From: an uncultured Syntrophobacteraceae bacterium
GTDB lineage: Bacteria; Desulfobacterota; Syntrophobacteria; Syntrophobacterales; Syntrophobacteraceae
Reading direction: 5' to 3'
DNA length: 7,086 nucleotides
Assembly: GCA_937889795.1 (NCBI GenBank)
Contig: CALBZH010000504.1
Location: 1-7,086 of the forward strand
Shown: positions 1-6,982 of the stretch, one piece after another
Layout of the letters: each line of letters begins with the position of its first letter
Numbering within the stretch: position 1 is the first letter of the stretch
The notes under the pieces: generated by a model
Databases searched by the model: none
Told to the model about the DNA's origin: nothing
Seen by the model: only the letters and a program-made list of their open reading frames with translations
Program-made: the position numbers and the translations under genes

Positions 1-233
1 GCCAGGTCGCTTTCGTAGGTCGTGACGTACTTGCTCAGGAAAGCCACTTCGTGCGCTTCCATGAGAGTGATGATATGCTGAATGTTGACGTCCATGAGGC
101 CCAGGATATTTCGGTAGACTTCATCGGGGTCGCGCCTGCCTGGGTATCCGCCTGCAAGCAGGCTTCCCGGAACAACCCAGTATGCATTGTGGAACGGGGG
201 CGGCGGATTGTCCGATGAATCGAGCTGCGACAT
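1..233 (-). CDS. Protein-tyrosine/dual-specificity phosphatase-like protein, N-terminal part (gene runs off the left edge)
   Basis: An open frame starts at the ATG at 233-231 and continues without a stop to the left edge, giving 77 complete codons. The N-terminus reads MSQLDSSDNPPPPFHNAYW, followed by VVPGSLLAGGYPG at residues 20-32 and then LGLMDVNIQHIITLME at about residues 44-59. From family knowledge, the Y-W-V-x-P-G-x-L-L-A-G-x-Y-P opening followed by a helix and a hydrophobic 'I-x-x-I-I-x-L-M-E' strand is typical of bacterial tyrosine/dual-specificity phosphatase-like proteins. Their catalytic HCxxGxxR loop comes later, so activity cannot be judged here. There is no signal peptide, so the protein is probably cytoplasmic. 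AAAGGA at 241-246 lies 7 nt upstream of the ATG and supports this start. The gene is divergent from the 166-aa gene at 275. The coding call is fairly sure; the family assignment rests on the N-terminal motif alone. Confidence 0.72.
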   Translation of the reverse strand, partial: MSQLDSSDNPPPPFHNAYWVVPGSLLAGGYPGRRDPDEVYRNILGLMDVNIQHIITLMEAHEVAFLSKYVTTYESDL

Positions 234-240
234 GCGCACA

Positions 241-246
241 TCCTTT
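241..246 (-). promoter_or_regulatory. Ribosome binding site of the phosphatase-like gene
   Basis: On the minus strand these bases read AAAGGA, followed by a 7-nt spacer and the ATG at 233. This is good Shine-Dalgarno spacing. It favours this ATG over an in-frame GTG two codons upstream, which would sit almost on top of the site. Confidence 0.6.
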
Positions 247-263
247 CTCTGGTGAATCGCTTC

Positions 264-270
264 AAAGGAG
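264..270 (+). promoter_or_regulatory. Ribosome binding site deciding the start of the 166-aa gene
   Basis: AAAGGAG lies 4 nt before the ATG at 275. The same frame is open upstream to an ATG at 182. That longer start has no comparable site and would overlap the start of the divergent phosphatase-like gene, so the ATG at 275 is preferred. Confidence 0.65.
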
Positions 271-274
271 CAGC

Positions 275-775
275 ATGAAATTATCCCACCTGACGGCAGC
301 CCAGCTGGATCTTCTCTCTTACACGATCAACCATTTTCAGGAAATCGCCCGGCAGAACCGCTTTGCGGAGAACAGCTCCATTCCGCACAACGTCGAACGT
401 TGCGTGATCTGCCACCCGGACCGCTTGCCCTTGGATCCCTTCCACACCTATCTCGAGGTGGTCACCCAATCCATCAAGATCCGACGGCCTGCGTTGGACG
501 AAGGGCTGGTCGAGCAAATCAACGGCGACCTGGCCATGGCCGGAGAAGCACGCCGGCTGACGCTCGATGCTCTCCTTTCAGGTGTGTCGGAGGCGCTGGA
601 TCTGTGGAAGGCCTGGATCCACGAAGCCATGGCCACCGGTCTCGGCCTATTGTCCGTGCACAGCGACACAAGCCTCGAATTCGACCTCGACGAGGCCGAA
701 GAACAAGGCCATGCCGCGCTCATCGAAGAGAAGACCGGAGAGCTGATGGAGTTCCAGAGAGCAAGCGGAGCCTGA
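275..775 (+). CDS. Conserved-looking hypothetical protein with a CxxCH motif (166 aa)
   Basis: I do not recognise the family. The protein starts MKLSHLTAAQLDLLSYTINH and appears mostly helical. A single Cys-Val-Ile-Cys-His motif lies at residues 43-47, followed by a proline-containing loop (PDRLPLDP, residues 48-55). Longer amphipathic helices follow at about residues 57-85 and 88-125. The tail from about residue 130 is strongly acidic (EFDLDEAEE at about 135-143). No signal peptide or membrane segment is visible, so it is probably cytoplasmic. One CxxC pair could be redox-active or half of a metal site. CxxCH is also the haem c attachment signature, but haem attachment is unlikely without an export signal. 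AAAGGAG upstream sets the start. It diverges from the phosphatase-like gene (41 bp) and converges on the macroglobulin gene (16 bp), so it appears to be transcribed alone. That it is coding is likely, from the good ribosome site and compact fit between neighbours; its function is unknown. Confidence 0.72.
   Translation: MKLSHLTAAQLDLLSYTINHFQEIARQNRFAENSSIPHNVERCVICHPDRLPLDPFHTYLEVVTQSIKIRRPALDEGLVEQINGDLAMAGEARRLTLDALLSGVSEALDLWKAWIHEAMATGLGLLSVHSDTSLEFDLDEAEEQGHAALIEEKTGELMEFQRASGA
280..288 (-). promoter_or_regulatory. Candidate extended -10 promoter for the phosphatase-like gene
   Basis: On the minus strand the bases read TGG followed by GATAAT, a five-of-six match to the sigma-70 -10 box with an extended TGn element. 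Transcription would begin near 273, leaving a leader of about 40 nt before the ATG at 233. No good -35 box is seen at 16-18 bp spacing (CCAGCT at 17 bp). The element lies inside the first codons of the opposite gene. It is a weak to moderate call from sequence alone. Confidence 0.3.
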
Positions 776-779
776 TGTG

Positions 780-793
780 GAGAGAATGCTCTC
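780..793. repeat. Small inverted repeat between convergent stop codons
   Basis: GAGAG and CTCTC are separated by a 4-nt loop (AATG). The repeat lies between the stop of the 166-aa gene (773-775) and overlaps the stop of the macroglobulin gene (792-794). It could form a 5-bp hairpin in transcripts from either strand. There is no T-run on either side and the stem is short, so it is not a convincing intrinsic terminator. It may be chance. Confidence 0.25.
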
Positions 794-3700
794 AGTCACC
801 GGCTGCCTGGACGCGCAGCTCGACTGGCGTTCCTTTGCCGAACACATCGGGGTCGTACATCTCTTCGACGTGCGTGGGCTGAGCCGTGAACACTCCCGGG
901 GCAATGGCCTGGGCCACGTAGGTGAGGTGATAATGGCCAGCCGGTAAAATCTCCGAATAAAATCGAGCAAAATCATGACGGAGCTCACGGAAGTAGAAGC
1001 TCCAGCGTGAATACCCGAATTCAAGCCAGTCCTGGTGTTTGTGGCGGTAAGAGCCTTCGGCATAGCTCGGCTCGCCCTGTTTCGCGTCCACGGTCGACGC
1101 GGTGGCAAGGTCGCGGTTAACGGGCTCCAGACCGCCGGGCAGGGGATCCTGCACGACGACAAAGTGGCGCTCGGCCGGGACCCCAACATAGAGATCCACG
1201 CGAACCAGCTCCCCGGTCTTGAGCTCCGCCGGGCTGTTCAGGAGGACCCATTTACCTTCACGCTCCACGCTGTACTCCCGGTGCACCTCGATGCCCGCGT
1301 TCACCGTCTGCGTGTCCATTCCAGAAGCCGCGGGTGACGGCGCGGTCTCGTAGCGCAGGTTGACGCCATAGTAAAGGCGTCCTTGTCCGGACCGTTGGAT
1401 CCGGACCGTTGCCTTTCGGCCCACATCGCTGATTTTGGGACGATACTCGACCTGGGTCGGTGGACTGGCGAGCGTCTTCAGCTCGGCCGAGCCGAAGCGC
1501 TCCTGATCCAGAGACGCCTGGACGGTCAGGGCTGGCGGCGTTTTCTCGTAGAGCCGGCTGAAATCGGACAATGCCCGGACCGCAAACACGTTGTCCTGGG
1601 TGGACGACCAGCGGTCCCGCCCTTTTCGTGCCTGGGTAAGGGCGCGCATCAACCGCATGGGGATGTCCCGAAGCTGAGAGGAAGCGTTGCCCGAAGAGGC
1701 CTCCTGAGCCAGCAGCGCGCTCAGAAGGGCGGCGTTGTCTCGAACGGTGGAGGTCAGGAGACATCGAAAGCGGGAATCGAGTGTCTCGGTGAAGAAAAGC
1801 GTCCCGGCGCTCTGGCTGCTTTGCGCGAGAAGACTGCTCAGGATCTTTTGCTGGATCTTCGACGCTCCCGGGACCTTGATCGAGGCCTGCAGGAACAAGG
1901 CTTTCCCGAGCAGGCTCATTTCGGGGATCGCATTTTCGAATCGAACCAGATCCGTCGTTTGAATCTTTCCTGCTTCGGCCAGCGCGGCAATGGCGGTCGC
2001 TCGCACGGTCGCCATCATGCCCTTCGTGTAAAAGTCGGCGCTCACATTGCGCTGGAGCAGCCCTTCCAGGTATCCGTGTAGCTTTGCTTCCACCGGATGT
2101 GGAGGGGAGAATCCCGCCGACCGAAGCCAGCCAAAGGCGAGAGCGGTGTAGGCGCTCAGGTAGGGATCCACGTGACTGTCCTTGGGCGAGTAAAAGGCCA
2201 TGCCGCCATTGGGAGCCTGGTACTCGGCCGCCAGTTGGAGCGTCTTCGCGGGCAGACCAGCGGCTTCGTTCCACTCGAACGACCGGCTCACATACGGTTT
2301 GAGCTGTTTGTAGAAAGCGGCCATGACGCCCTTCGTCAGCTTCTGCTCCCAGCAGGAGTAGGGATAGCTCTTCATGTAACCGAAGGCCCCTTCAAGACCC
2401 CCAATGACCGAAGGAGACAGAGAAAGCTCAAGCTGGCTGTACTCGGGCAGCATGTTTTCAGGAAACAGCACGTTCTCGCTCACTTCCGGCGAAATGGTCG
2501 TGCCGTAAGCGGCGGCCACCTGCCGTGCCTGACGTCGCAGGACGGGCACCTGGAAGCGCACCGAATCGCGGTCCCGGTCGTCTCCGGCTTGCGCGTTGAA
2601 AGTGATGGTCCCAAAGCCGGACGTTTGGATGGGCATCCGCACGGTCACTCGTTTGAAGGGATCCACCTGGATCGTCTGGGAGGCAACCGCCCGACCTTTC
2701 CCCTCGCCCGCAGAGTCAGGCGTGGAAGTGCTCGATTCCTGACGGATGGGTCCCTGTGCCTCGACACTGACCTGAAGCGTACGCGGCGCGTCGGTTCGGT
2801 TCATGACCGAGAAGCCTGCCTCGAACCGGTCCCCTTCGAGGACCTGATTGGGCAGTACCGACCGTATCTCGGTGGGCTGGTTTACCTTAAATGACCCCTC
2901 TCCAAGCCCCATCTGGTCATTGGGAGTGACCGCCATGGCGAGAATACGCCACCCCGTGAGATTGTCCGGAACCTCGAATTCGATGCGGGCCTTGCCGTCT
3001 TTGTCCACGGGAATGGATGGATTCCAGTAGCTCACGAATTTGAAAACCGAGCGCATGGCCAGGTCGGGACCGCCGCCACCGCCCGGATCCGCTCCCTTCT
3101 TTTCAAGCTCCTGGCGCCCCACGAGCTGCATGATGAGGTTGTAGTTCACAAGATCCAGGGGATCCAGCGTATAGAACCCCTGGTAAGGATCGTAAACCTT
3201 GCGACCCGCAAGCAGATCGAAAACGGCCTCATCGAGGACGGCGACCGCCAGCTCGATGGGGGGGCGGGAGCCCTCTTTGGAGGGGTTGCGGACGACGGCC
3301 TCGAGATCGACCGACACCTTGTCTCGAGGCTTGTAAACCTCTTGCTGGGGCTTAGCCTGGACGGCAATTTCCTTGTAGGTGTCGTGGACCTTGACCTGAG
3401 CATATCCCATCCGAAACGTCGGCTTTCCCAGATCCTCTCCCTCTTCGCTCACGGGCTTGTCCACCCGCGGGGACATGACCATGACCGAAAGGTAAAAGCC
3501 AGGAAGATACTCGGGCTTAATGGGGATTTCGATCACTTCCGTGCTGGTTTCAAAGGTCTTGACCCAGCTCTCCATCACCCCGTAACGCTCGAGGGTGATC
3601 AGCCCCTTCATGCCCGGAAAAGGGTTTTGAACCAGAAAACGTGCGGTCTCACCAATTTTCAACGTGTCCTTTTCGGCCTTGACGTCCAGGAGGTTGCCGG

Positions 3701-6700
3701 GCACGGAGTCCCAGAGCACGTAGCTCTTGCCGGAAGCATACCGATGGATCGAGGTTTGATGACCTGCGGCGGCTTCTTCTGAATTTGGATCGGAAGGAGG
3801 TTCTTGACCTTCTTTCCCGATGCGAACCGTGACCCGATAATATCCCGCCTGAGGAACCTTCCACCCAAACGAGACCGGCTCGGCTGTTGAAACCAGGTCG
3901 CGCGATTCGACCGGCACCCACTCGTGCACGTACTGCGGAACATAGGCGTCTCCGGCATCCTTGACGCGCGCCGCCTTGGTTTCCCTCCGTTCGACGGTCG
4001 CCAGGATCTTGACTCCAGAAACTGGCTCTCCCTCCCGGTTGACCACGATCACCCGTGTGTCGGCAGGCCGCCCTTCTTCAAGGATCCAGTCCTGCTGAGA
4101 CAGGCCTACGTAAAGATTCCGCCCAAAATAGACAGCGCTGGCTCGATTGGCGACGTGCTTTCCCCTGTCGTCCTGAACGGCGCTTTCCACGCTGAGCCGC
4201 CCGTAAAGAATCGGAGAATCGGGGATCTGAAATTGAGTCTCGCAAGTGCCCTGGTCATCCAAGACGGTCCTTGTTTCGAAGACCGTCTGTGTCGGGGGTG
4301 TTTCGTATTCGCCGCTCTTGAGCACATCGAAGTCGAACCCGCGGGCCGCCGGATGGGTCGGCGCGAAAGGCTCGGACTTCAAGACGGCAGTGATCCGGGT
4401 CTTGGCGCGGGTGTAGGGGCCTCCCGCATGAAGCGATGCGCGCGTCGAGACAGTCACCGGGTCGCCAAGTCCGAAGCGGGTCGCCTGGAGGTCGGTCGTC
4501 ACCTTGAAGGGAGCTGGCGTGAAATCGCTCACCAAAACCCGCATGGGCTCCAGCTCGTCCTGGGTAAAGTTGGTTGATAGCGTGAATCGATACCATCCCA
4601 CGGATCCGGTCTTGGGAATGACGAGCTCACCGTCCATGGCGCCGAATTCAGACAAGCGAATCTCGGATTGCTCGAAGATGACTCTATCTCCTGGATCATA
4701 CACTTTGAGCGTGTAAAGATTCTCAGCGGGCCCCGCCGGCTCTCTGGCGGGAGCCGGCGTATTTTTGGGCGAGGCAGCCATCCGGGCAGGAACCGCCGGT
4801 CGGGATTCCTTGGCCTGCGGCGGGACATCGGAGGTCTTAGGCCGCGGATCCACGCCAACCCCTTCGGACACCGTCCCGGGGGGGGTCACGAATCGCTGGT
4901 TGTCCTGGTCACGGACATAGATCTTGTATTGAACGGTGTCTCCGAGTTTGTAGATGCCCTGCGCCGTCGTGCCCCAGGAGCGCAGGTGCCCGTGCTTGGG
5001 ACGGATGGATTCGGGGATGTAATCATGGTTGGAGCCCTCGGCGGCAACCGAAAAATCGTAGGTCAACGGGAGTACCGCAACGTCCTCGCCGTGCTCGCAA
5101 CGAAAGATCAGTCGGGGCTGATCGGGATCGAACGCTTCATAGAGCTCGAGCCGCGGGTCCAGGGTCTGTGTCCCTGGCAGACTCGCAAGACCGTTGGCAT
5201 CGGTCGTGGCTGTGGCAAGCGCCGTGGCCTGAAAGCCCAAGTCCTCGAAGCGACCTTTGCTGACGGATACCGTCACGTTTGGAACAGCCTCCCCGGACTG
5301 AAGGTCCGTAATCCAGACGAGAGTGTTGAAATGGCCCAGCTTCACATGCACATGGAAAGGGGTTACCTGGGCCAGGAACCAGAGTGGCGTCTGCTCTTGC
5401 CCCTTGGAACGGGGCTCACGGGTCAAATGGCCGCGCAGCAGGCCCGACGGCTTACCAACCAGGGACCGAATCTTCAACGGAATAGGCACAACGACATCTT
5501 TGACGGCGGGAATGTCGAGCTGCTTGGTTTTCCCTTGGCTCCAGCCACCCGGGGCGGCGCTTTCGTATTTCAGGCGGATCTTCGCCAGGTTGGTGGAGTA
5601 GATGGCCACATCCGTATCCAACCCTTTTTCCAAGACCGGCAGCCGCTTGGGAAGCGTCAAATCGGGCGCCAGGTGGTCCGTCATGAAGGCCATGTCGATA
5701 GCGCCGGAAAGGGGCCTGCCGAACTCATCCTTTATCGAAGCGGTCTGTGCCCGCAGACGATATGGAGTGAAAGGGAGAATGAACGATTCGGGAATTTGAA
5801 CCTGGTAAGTATCCGTTTTCTGATGGGGCTCCGACAATCGGCTGTCCGTGTAGACGTTTTCCCAAGGGTCCTCTTCGGTCTTTCGGCGAGGAGGGGGCTC
5901 GACAACGATCGACTTTTGTACCTCTTCCTTGGAAACCGGAGAGGAGAAGAGCAGAGAAACCCCCCATGGAGAAGCACAGCGGGGCTGCTGGGCAAGGTTT
6001 CCGCCCGTGCGGATGCTGATGGTCTTGCCTTCTCCGTCTTGGCACTCCACTCCCAGAAACCTGAATTCTGGAAAGGTATGGAACGCCAGAACGCTTCGCC
6101 GCTCGACGCTGGCCTCTCCGCCCTGCATCGGAGCCAGACCCGGCTCGACTTGGAGTTGAACCCCCCGATCGAGGGGCAGCGCCGTTCTTGGAGTGAGCAG
6201 CCAGGTGAAGCCCTTCTTGTAATCCTTGGTTTGCTGCAGATCGGGATCCTCGCTCACTTGAACATCGGTTCGGGCTCCGTCAGCGGTTTGAAAATGGAAG
6301 CATTTGGAAACGGATGCCTCGTCGACGGCCTGATTGAGATGGATCGAGATCAGGGGCTGTCCAGGGGCCTGCCACACCTTGAAGGACGTGTAGGATACCT
6401 TGGGGCGTTCCGTGACGAAGCTGTGAGTCACTTTCGCGGGCAACGTCGCTCCGTCCTCAGCCTTGATGCCGGGGCTGACCTCGATGGAATAGCGTGTGGC
6501 CGCGCGCAGCTTGTCCTTCTTATCCAATCGGCAGGCAAGCGCTGATGGGCTGAGCCAGCGCCATTGGCAGTTGAGAGCCGGGGAAATCGCGATGGGGATC
6601 TCGGAGCCTTTTCGCTCCATGCGGCCCAACGGGACAACGGGGCGATCGAACTGGAAGACGATTTCCTGACCCGGCGGCACGTCATCGCCCGAGGGGGTGA

Positions 6701-6872
6701 TACGCAGCAGCTTAAGAGGACTCGCGGCCGTCGGCTGGTCCGCCGAATCGAAAGCCGCACCTTGCAGCGGTCCGGTATTGGCCAATATGTACGTCAGAAG
6801 AGCAACGAAAAGAAGGCAAAGCGGCCCGTTGAAGGGGAAACGATAGCGGCCATGGATCGAGTGAGGCGGCAT
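792..6872 (-). CDS. Secreted bacterial alpha-2-macroglobulin family protein with thioester (2026 aa)
   Basis: This is a large thioester-containing A2M of the COG2373/YfhM-like type. Such proteins are thought to trap proteases or other attackers in the periplasm or at the surface: cleavage of a bait segment exposes a Cys-Gln thioester that bonds covalently to the attacker. Visible order: signal sequence (1-40); an N-terminal macroglobulin-like domain with likely disulfide C102-C114; further beta domains to about residue 610; an MG2-like domain (YKLGDTVQYKIYVRD at 641-655) interrupted by a Pro/Ala-rich insert (661-718); more beta domains to about 1250; a Gly-rich bait-position loop (1256-1273); the core A2M domain (WNPSIPVDKDGKARIEFEVP, 1283-1302, then DNLTGWRILAMA); the thioester domain at about 1480-1770 with CWEQ at 1507-1510 and WSSTQDNVFAVRAL at 1755-1768; and a C-terminal domain with PLPGGLEPVN (1910-1919). 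The length exceeds E. coli YfhM (about 1650 aa). The ATG at 6872 has GGAGGA upstream; an in-frame TTG 30 codons earlier lacks a site. There is no lipobox Cys. The family call is near certain; the protease-trap role is inferred from family. Confidence 0.97.
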   Translation of the reverse strand: MPPHSIHGRYRFPFNGPLCLLFVALLTYILANTGPLQGAAFDSADQPTAASPLKLLRITPSGDDVPPGQEIVFQFDRPVVPLGRMERKGSEIPIAISPALNCQWRWLSPSALACRLDKKDKLRAATRYSIEVSPGIKAEDGATLPAKVTHSFVTERPKVSYTSFKVWQAPGQPLISIHLNQAVDEASVSKCFHFQTADGARTDVQVSEDPDLQQTKDYKKGFTWLLTPRTALPLDRGVQLQVEPGLAPMQGGEASVERRSVLAFHTFPEFRFLGVECQDGEGKTISIRTGGNLAQQPRCASPWGVSLLFSSPVSKEEVQKSIVVEPPPRRKTEEDPWENVYTDSRLSEPHQKTDTYQVQIPESFILPFTPYRLRAQTASIKDEFGRPLSGAIDMAFMTDHLAPDLTLPKRLPVLEKGLDTDVAIYSTNLAKIRLKYESAAPGGWSQGKTKQLDIPAVKDVVVPIPLKIRSLVGKPSGLLRGHLTREPRSKGQEQTPLWFLAQVTPFHVHVKLGHFNTLVWITDLQSGEAVPNVTVSVSKGRFEDLGFQATALATATTDANGLASLPGTQTLDPRLELYEAFDPDQPRLIFRCEHGEDVAVLPLTYDFSVAAEGSNHDYIPESIRPKHGHLRSWGTTAQGIYKLGDTVQYKIYVRDQDNQRFVTPPGTVSEGVGVDPRPKTSDVPPQAKESRPAVPARMAASPKNTPAPAREPAGPAENLYTLKVYDPGDRVIFEQSEIRLSEFGAMDGELVIPKTGSVGWYRFTLSTNFTQDELEPMRVLVSDFTPAPFKVTTDLQATRFGLGDPVTVSTRASLHAGGPYTRAKTRITAVLKSEPFAPTHPAARGFDFDVLKSGEYETPPTQTVFETRTVLDDQGTCETQFQIPDSPILYGRLSVESAVQDDRGKHVANRASAVYFGRNLYVGLSQQDWILEEGRPADTRVIVVNREGEPVSGVKILATVERRETKAARVKDAGDAYVPQYVHEWVPVESRDLVSTAEPVSFGWKVPQAGYYRVTVRIGKEGQEPPSDPNSEEAAAGHQTSIHRYASGKSYVLWDSVPGNLLDVKAEKDTLKIGETARFLVQNPFPGMKGLITLERYGVMESWVKTFETSTEVIEIPIKPEYLPGFYLSVMVMSPRVDKPVSEEGEDLGKPTFRMGYAQVKVHDTYKEIAVQAKPQQEVYKPRDKVSVDLEAVVRNPSKEGSRPPIELAVAVLDEAVFDLLAGRKVYDPYQGFYTLDPLDLVNYNLIMQLVGRQELEKKGADPGGGGGPDLAMRSVFKFVSYWNPSIPVDKDGKARIEFEVPDNLTGWRILAMAVTPNDQMGLGEGSFKVNQPTEIRSVLPNQVLEGDRFEAGFSVMNRTDAPRTLQVSVEAQGPIRQESSTSTPDSAGEGKGRAVASQTIQVDPFKRVTVRMPIQTSGFGTITFNAQAGDDRDRDSVRFQVPVLRRQARQVAAAYGTTISPEVSENVLFPENMLPEYSQLELSLSPSVIGGLEGAFGYMKSYPYSCWEQKLTKGVMAAFYKQLKPYVSRSFEWNEAAGLPAKTLQLAAEYQAPNGGMAFYSPKDSHVDPYLSAYTALAFGWLRSAGFSPPHPVEAKLHGYLEGLLQRNVSADFYTKGMMATVRATAIAALAEAGKIQTTDLVRFENAIPEMSLLGKALFLQASIKVPGASKIQQKILSSLLAQSSQSAGTLFFTETLDSRFRCLLTSTVRDNAALLSALLAQEASSGNASSQLRDIPMRLMRALTQARKGRDRWSSTQDNVFAVRALSDFSRLYEKTPPALTVQASLDQERFGSAELKTLASPPTQVEYRPKISDVGRKATVRIQRSGQGRLYYGVNLRYETAPSPAASGMDTQTVNAGIEVHREYSVEREGKWVLLNSPAELKTGELVRVDLYVGVPAERHFVVVQDPLPGGLEPVNRDLATASTVDAKQGEPSYAEGSYRHKHQDWLEFGYSRWSFYFRELRHDFARFYSEILPAGHYHLTYVAQAIAPGVFTAQPTHVEEMYDPDVFGKGTPVELRVQAAGD
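1563..2435 (-). other. Thioester (terpenoid-cyclase-like helical) domain of the macroglobulin
   Basis: These codons cover about residues 1480-1770. Alternating helical segments fit an alpha/alpha toroid: GGLEGAFGYMKSYPYSCWEQ at the start, NGGMAFYSPKDSHVDPYLSA in the middle (1555-1574), and STQDNVFAVRALSDFSRL near the end. These are the standard landmarks of the domain in bacterial A2Ms. The borders are estimates by eye. Confidence 0.85.
2343..2354 (-). other. Thioester motif CWEQ
   Basis: Minus-strand codons TGC TGG GAG CAG encode Cys1507-Trp-Glu-Gln1510, preceded by Tyr-Pro-Tyr-Ser. In A2M and complement proteins the Cys side chain and the Gln three residues later form the internal thioester. 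Both are present here, so the bond can form in principle. Trp in the second position is bulkier than the Gly, Leu or Thr usually seen. Confidence 0.93.
3054..3107 (-). other. Gly-rich loop at the bait-region position
   Basis: Residues 1256-1273 read LEKKGADPGGGGGPDLAM. They lie after the strand containing AVLDEAVFDLLAGRKVYDP and just before RSVFKFVSYWNPSIP, where A2M proteins carry the protease-sensitive bait region. The loop is short and flexible, with Lys-Lys as one obvious trypsin-like target. Its bait role is inferred from position. Confidence 0.55.
4719..4892 (-). other. Pro/Ala-rich low-complexity insert inside an MG2-like domain
   Basis: Residues 661-718 interrupt the MG2-like domain between the strand ending VRDQDNQR and the strand NLYTLKVYDPGDRVIFE. 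The insert is rich in Pro and Ala with scattered Lys, Arg and Glu, and is predicted by eye to be disordered. The reading frame stays open throughout, including across a run of eight G at 4878-4885. Confidence 0.6.
6753..6872 (-). other. Sec-type signal sequence of the macroglobulin
   Basis: Residues 1-40 have a basic n-region (HGRYR) and a hydrophobic core at about 17-31 (PLCLLFVALLTYILA). A plausible signal peptidase I site follows Gly-Ala-Ala (38-40), before FDSADQ. No Cys follows the core in a lipobox, so this is not a lipoprotein signal. If it is not cleaved, it would be a single N-terminal membrane anchor. Confidence 0.75.
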
Positions 6873-6876
6873 AGGG

Positions 6877-6882
6877 TCCTCC
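6877..6882 (-). promoter_or_regulatory. Ribosome binding site deciding the macroglobulin start
   Basis: The minus strand reads GGAGGA, then CCCT, then ATG at 6872. This near-consensus site, together with the signal sequence beginning right after it, selects this start. The frame extends a further 30 codons to a TTG at 6962, but that extension would put a non-hydrophobic stretch ahead of the signal sequence. Confidence 0.8.
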
Positions 6883-6982
6883 GTGCTATGTTTGAAGGGG
6901 CCTGAAAGCGCCGGGGCGGCTCCTGCCCGTGGATCGTATGGATCCTCATGACACGTTTTCAAACAGAACCGAATCGATCCGG

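Noticed and set aside
35..265. A 76-codon minus-strand frame
   Set aside because: It occupies the same region as the phosphatase-like frame but in a different phase. Its translation is rich in Arg, Ser and Thr and has no motif, whereas the other frame has a recognisable family signature.
1383..2894. Several plus-strand frames of 70-265 codons inside the macroglobulin gene
   Set aside because: They are antisense shadows of a gene with strong family evidence, and none shows a recognisable domain.
4878..4885. Run of eight G (and seven G at 3258-3264) as possible frameshift sites
   Set aside because: The macroglobulin frame continues with correct family motifs on both sides of each run, so there is no sign of a frameshift or of sequencing error.
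4668..6545. A 625-codon open frame on the plus strand
   Set aside because: It lies entirely antisense to the macroglobulin gene in GC-rich DNA, where long shadow frames are common. The translation is rich in Arg and Gly, has no recognisable domain, and no convincing ribosome site was noted.
6794..6949. A 51-codon frame starting in the macroglobulin leader (ATG at 6949) and overlapping its start out of frame
   Set aside because: There is no Shine-Dalgarno sequence before its ATG, and most of it overlaps the clear signal-sequence frame. A translational-coupling role cannot be supported.
6873..6962. A 30-codon N-terminal extension of the macroglobulin to a TTG start
   Set aside because: The TTG has no ribosome site and lies only about 14 nt from the inferred transcript start. 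The extension would place a polar stretch ahead of a good signal sequence.
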